A DNA stretch of 64,000 nucleotides, taken from the NCBI RefSeq assembly GCF_018918265.1, contig NZ_JAHLQC010000012.1, positions 1 to 64,000 on the forward strand. Reading direction: 5' to 3'. The notes beneath the pieces are model-generated. The model was given only the letters and a program-made list of their open reading frames with translations. It was not told the origin of the DNA and did not search any database. The position numbers were made by a program, and so were the translations under genes. Positions 63,264 through 64,000 of the stretch are shown here, in pieces; position 1 is the first letter of the stretch, and each line of letters starts with the position of its first letter. Origin of the DNA: Falcatimonas sp. MSJ-15. GTDB taxonomy: Bacteria; Bacillota; Clostridia; Lachnospirales; Lachnospiraceae.

Positions 63264-64000
63264 ATGACAGTATATGACGAATTAGTTGAAAGAGGGCTTA
63301 TAGCACAAGTAACAGATGAAGAAGAGATAAAAGAACTTGTTAATAATGGAAAAGCTGTATTCTATATTGGATTTGATCCAACAGCAGACAGTCTTCATGT
63401 TGGACACTTTATGGCATTATGTCTTATGAAGCGTCTTCAGATGGCAGGTAACAAACCAATAGCTCTTATTGGTGGTGGTACAGCAATGATTGGAGATCCA
63501 TCAGGAAGAACAGATATGAGACAGATGATGACTAAAGAGACAATTGCACATAATGTAGAATGTTTCAAAAAGCAGATGTCAAGATTTATTGATTTCTCAG
63601 ATGATAAAGCACTCTTGGTTAATAATGCAGATTGGTTAATGGAGCTTAATTATGTTGACGTATTAAGAGAAGTCGGACCACATTTTAGTGTAAATAGAAT
63701 GCTTACAGCAGAATGTTATAAGCAGAGAATGGAAAGAGGATTAAGTTTCCTTGAATTTAATTATATGATAATGCAAAGTTATGATTTCTTCGCATTATAT
63801 CAGAAATATGGCTGTAATATGCAATTTGGTGGAGATGACCAGTGGAGCAATATGCTTGGTGGTACAGAATTAATCAGAAGAAAACTTGGCAAAAATGCAT
63901 ACGCAATGACAATTAATCTATTACTTAATTCAGAAGGTAAGAAGATGGGTAAGACTCAAAAAGGTGCTGTATGGCTTGATGCTGCCAAGACATCCCCATT
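63264..64000 (+). CDS. tyrS: Tyrosyl-tRNA synthetase (3' end beyond window)
   Basis: The first 245 codons of a class I synthetase that attaches tyrosine to tRNA-Tyr. The HIGH equivalent is HVGH ([12 protein letters not shown]); [12 protein letters not shown] binds tyrosine and its tRNA; the KMSKS equivalent reads KMGKT near residue 230. AAAGGAG precedes the ATG at 63264. The reading frame is open to the last base, so the protein continues outside. Confidence 0.97.
   Translation, partial: MTVYDELVERGLIAQVTDEEEIKELVNNGKAVFYIGFDPTADSLHVGHFMALCLMKRLQMAGNKPIALIGGGTAMIGDPSGRTDMRQMMTKETIAHNVECFKKQMSRFIDFSDDKALLVNNADWLMELNYVDVLREVGPHFSVNRMLTAECYKQRMERGLSFLEFNYMIMQSYDFFALYQKYGCNMQFGGDDQWSNMLGGTELIRRKLGKNAYAMTINLLLNSEGKKMGKTQKGAVWLDAAKTSP

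Overview
The window looks like a chromosomal segment of a low-GC, Gram-positive, anaerobic Firmicute, most likely a member of the Lachnospiraceae (Lachnospira / Eubacterium eligens-like). I base this on gene content and order, not on a database match. The evidence is AT-rich DNA, strong GGAGG-type ribosome sites with occasional TTG/GTG starts, the order yicC-remA-gmk-rpoZ, the block gap-pgk-tpi-gpmI-secG-rnr-smpB-ssrA, the block rplS-lepB-rbgA-rnhB-fliK-like-flhB-like-yraN, and several type II lipoproteins.

Layout. 1-2310: accessory DNA, with the first 15 codons of a leftward gene (possibly an IS transposase) and an ABC exporter preceded by a leader peptide and competing RNA hairpins. 2458-10371: core genes rqcH (leftward), then yicC, remA, gmk, rpoZ, rluF, ligA and an acetyl-type metA. 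10372-13888: cupin protein, PdaA-like deacetylase lipoprotein, SpoVB-like flippase. 14054-16494: cysteine desulfurase and mnmA (tRNA 2-thiouridine). 16769-24720: GPH sugar symporter, SWIM/SNF2 helicase, a candidate C-rich small RNA, a GH13 glucosidase and an ArsB/SLC13-type permease. 24789-28276: two lipoproteins, the second (CAP domain) behind a cyclic-di-GMP-I riboswitch. 28553-36986: lower glycolysis, then secG, rnr and smpB. 37132-38258: two leftward genes, one an RNase H homologue that has lost catalytic residues. 38419-38754: tmRNA. 38865-44598: small proteins, a serine hydrolase, an OmpR-type two-component system and a lipoprotein. 44763-51313: rplS (with L19 leader), lepB, rbgA, rnhB, a FliK-like protein, a free-standing FlhB C-terminal domain, yraN and pgeF. 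51532-56048: a divergent prs (leftward), der, plsY and gpsA. 56122-62908: MalT-type LuxR regulator, a small DUF2442-like protein and a large EAL phosphodiesterase. 63264-64000: tyrS, cut by the window end.

How parts connect. The riboswitch-controlled CAP lipoprotein, the EAL phosphodiesterase and the flagellar-type export proteins suggest c-di-GMP signalling tied to surface and motility functions. The gap-pgk-tpi-gpmI run gives four consecutive glycolytic steps. rnr, smpB and tmRNA form the ribosome-rescue/RNA-decay set, to which RqcH at the other end adds a second rescue route.

Most unusual features: (i) the exporter leader, where one 8-nt segment can pair either with the leader ORF or with the exporter's ribosome-binding region; (ii) a promoter-hairpin-CUCCCUCCCCUC-terminator unit at 21487-21588 that looks like an undescribed sRNA; (iii) a three-way-junction leader before pgk, which lacks a normal Shine-Dalgarno next to its start but has one just before the fold; (iv) many short direct-repeat arrays that begin at the 3' ends or terminators of genes.
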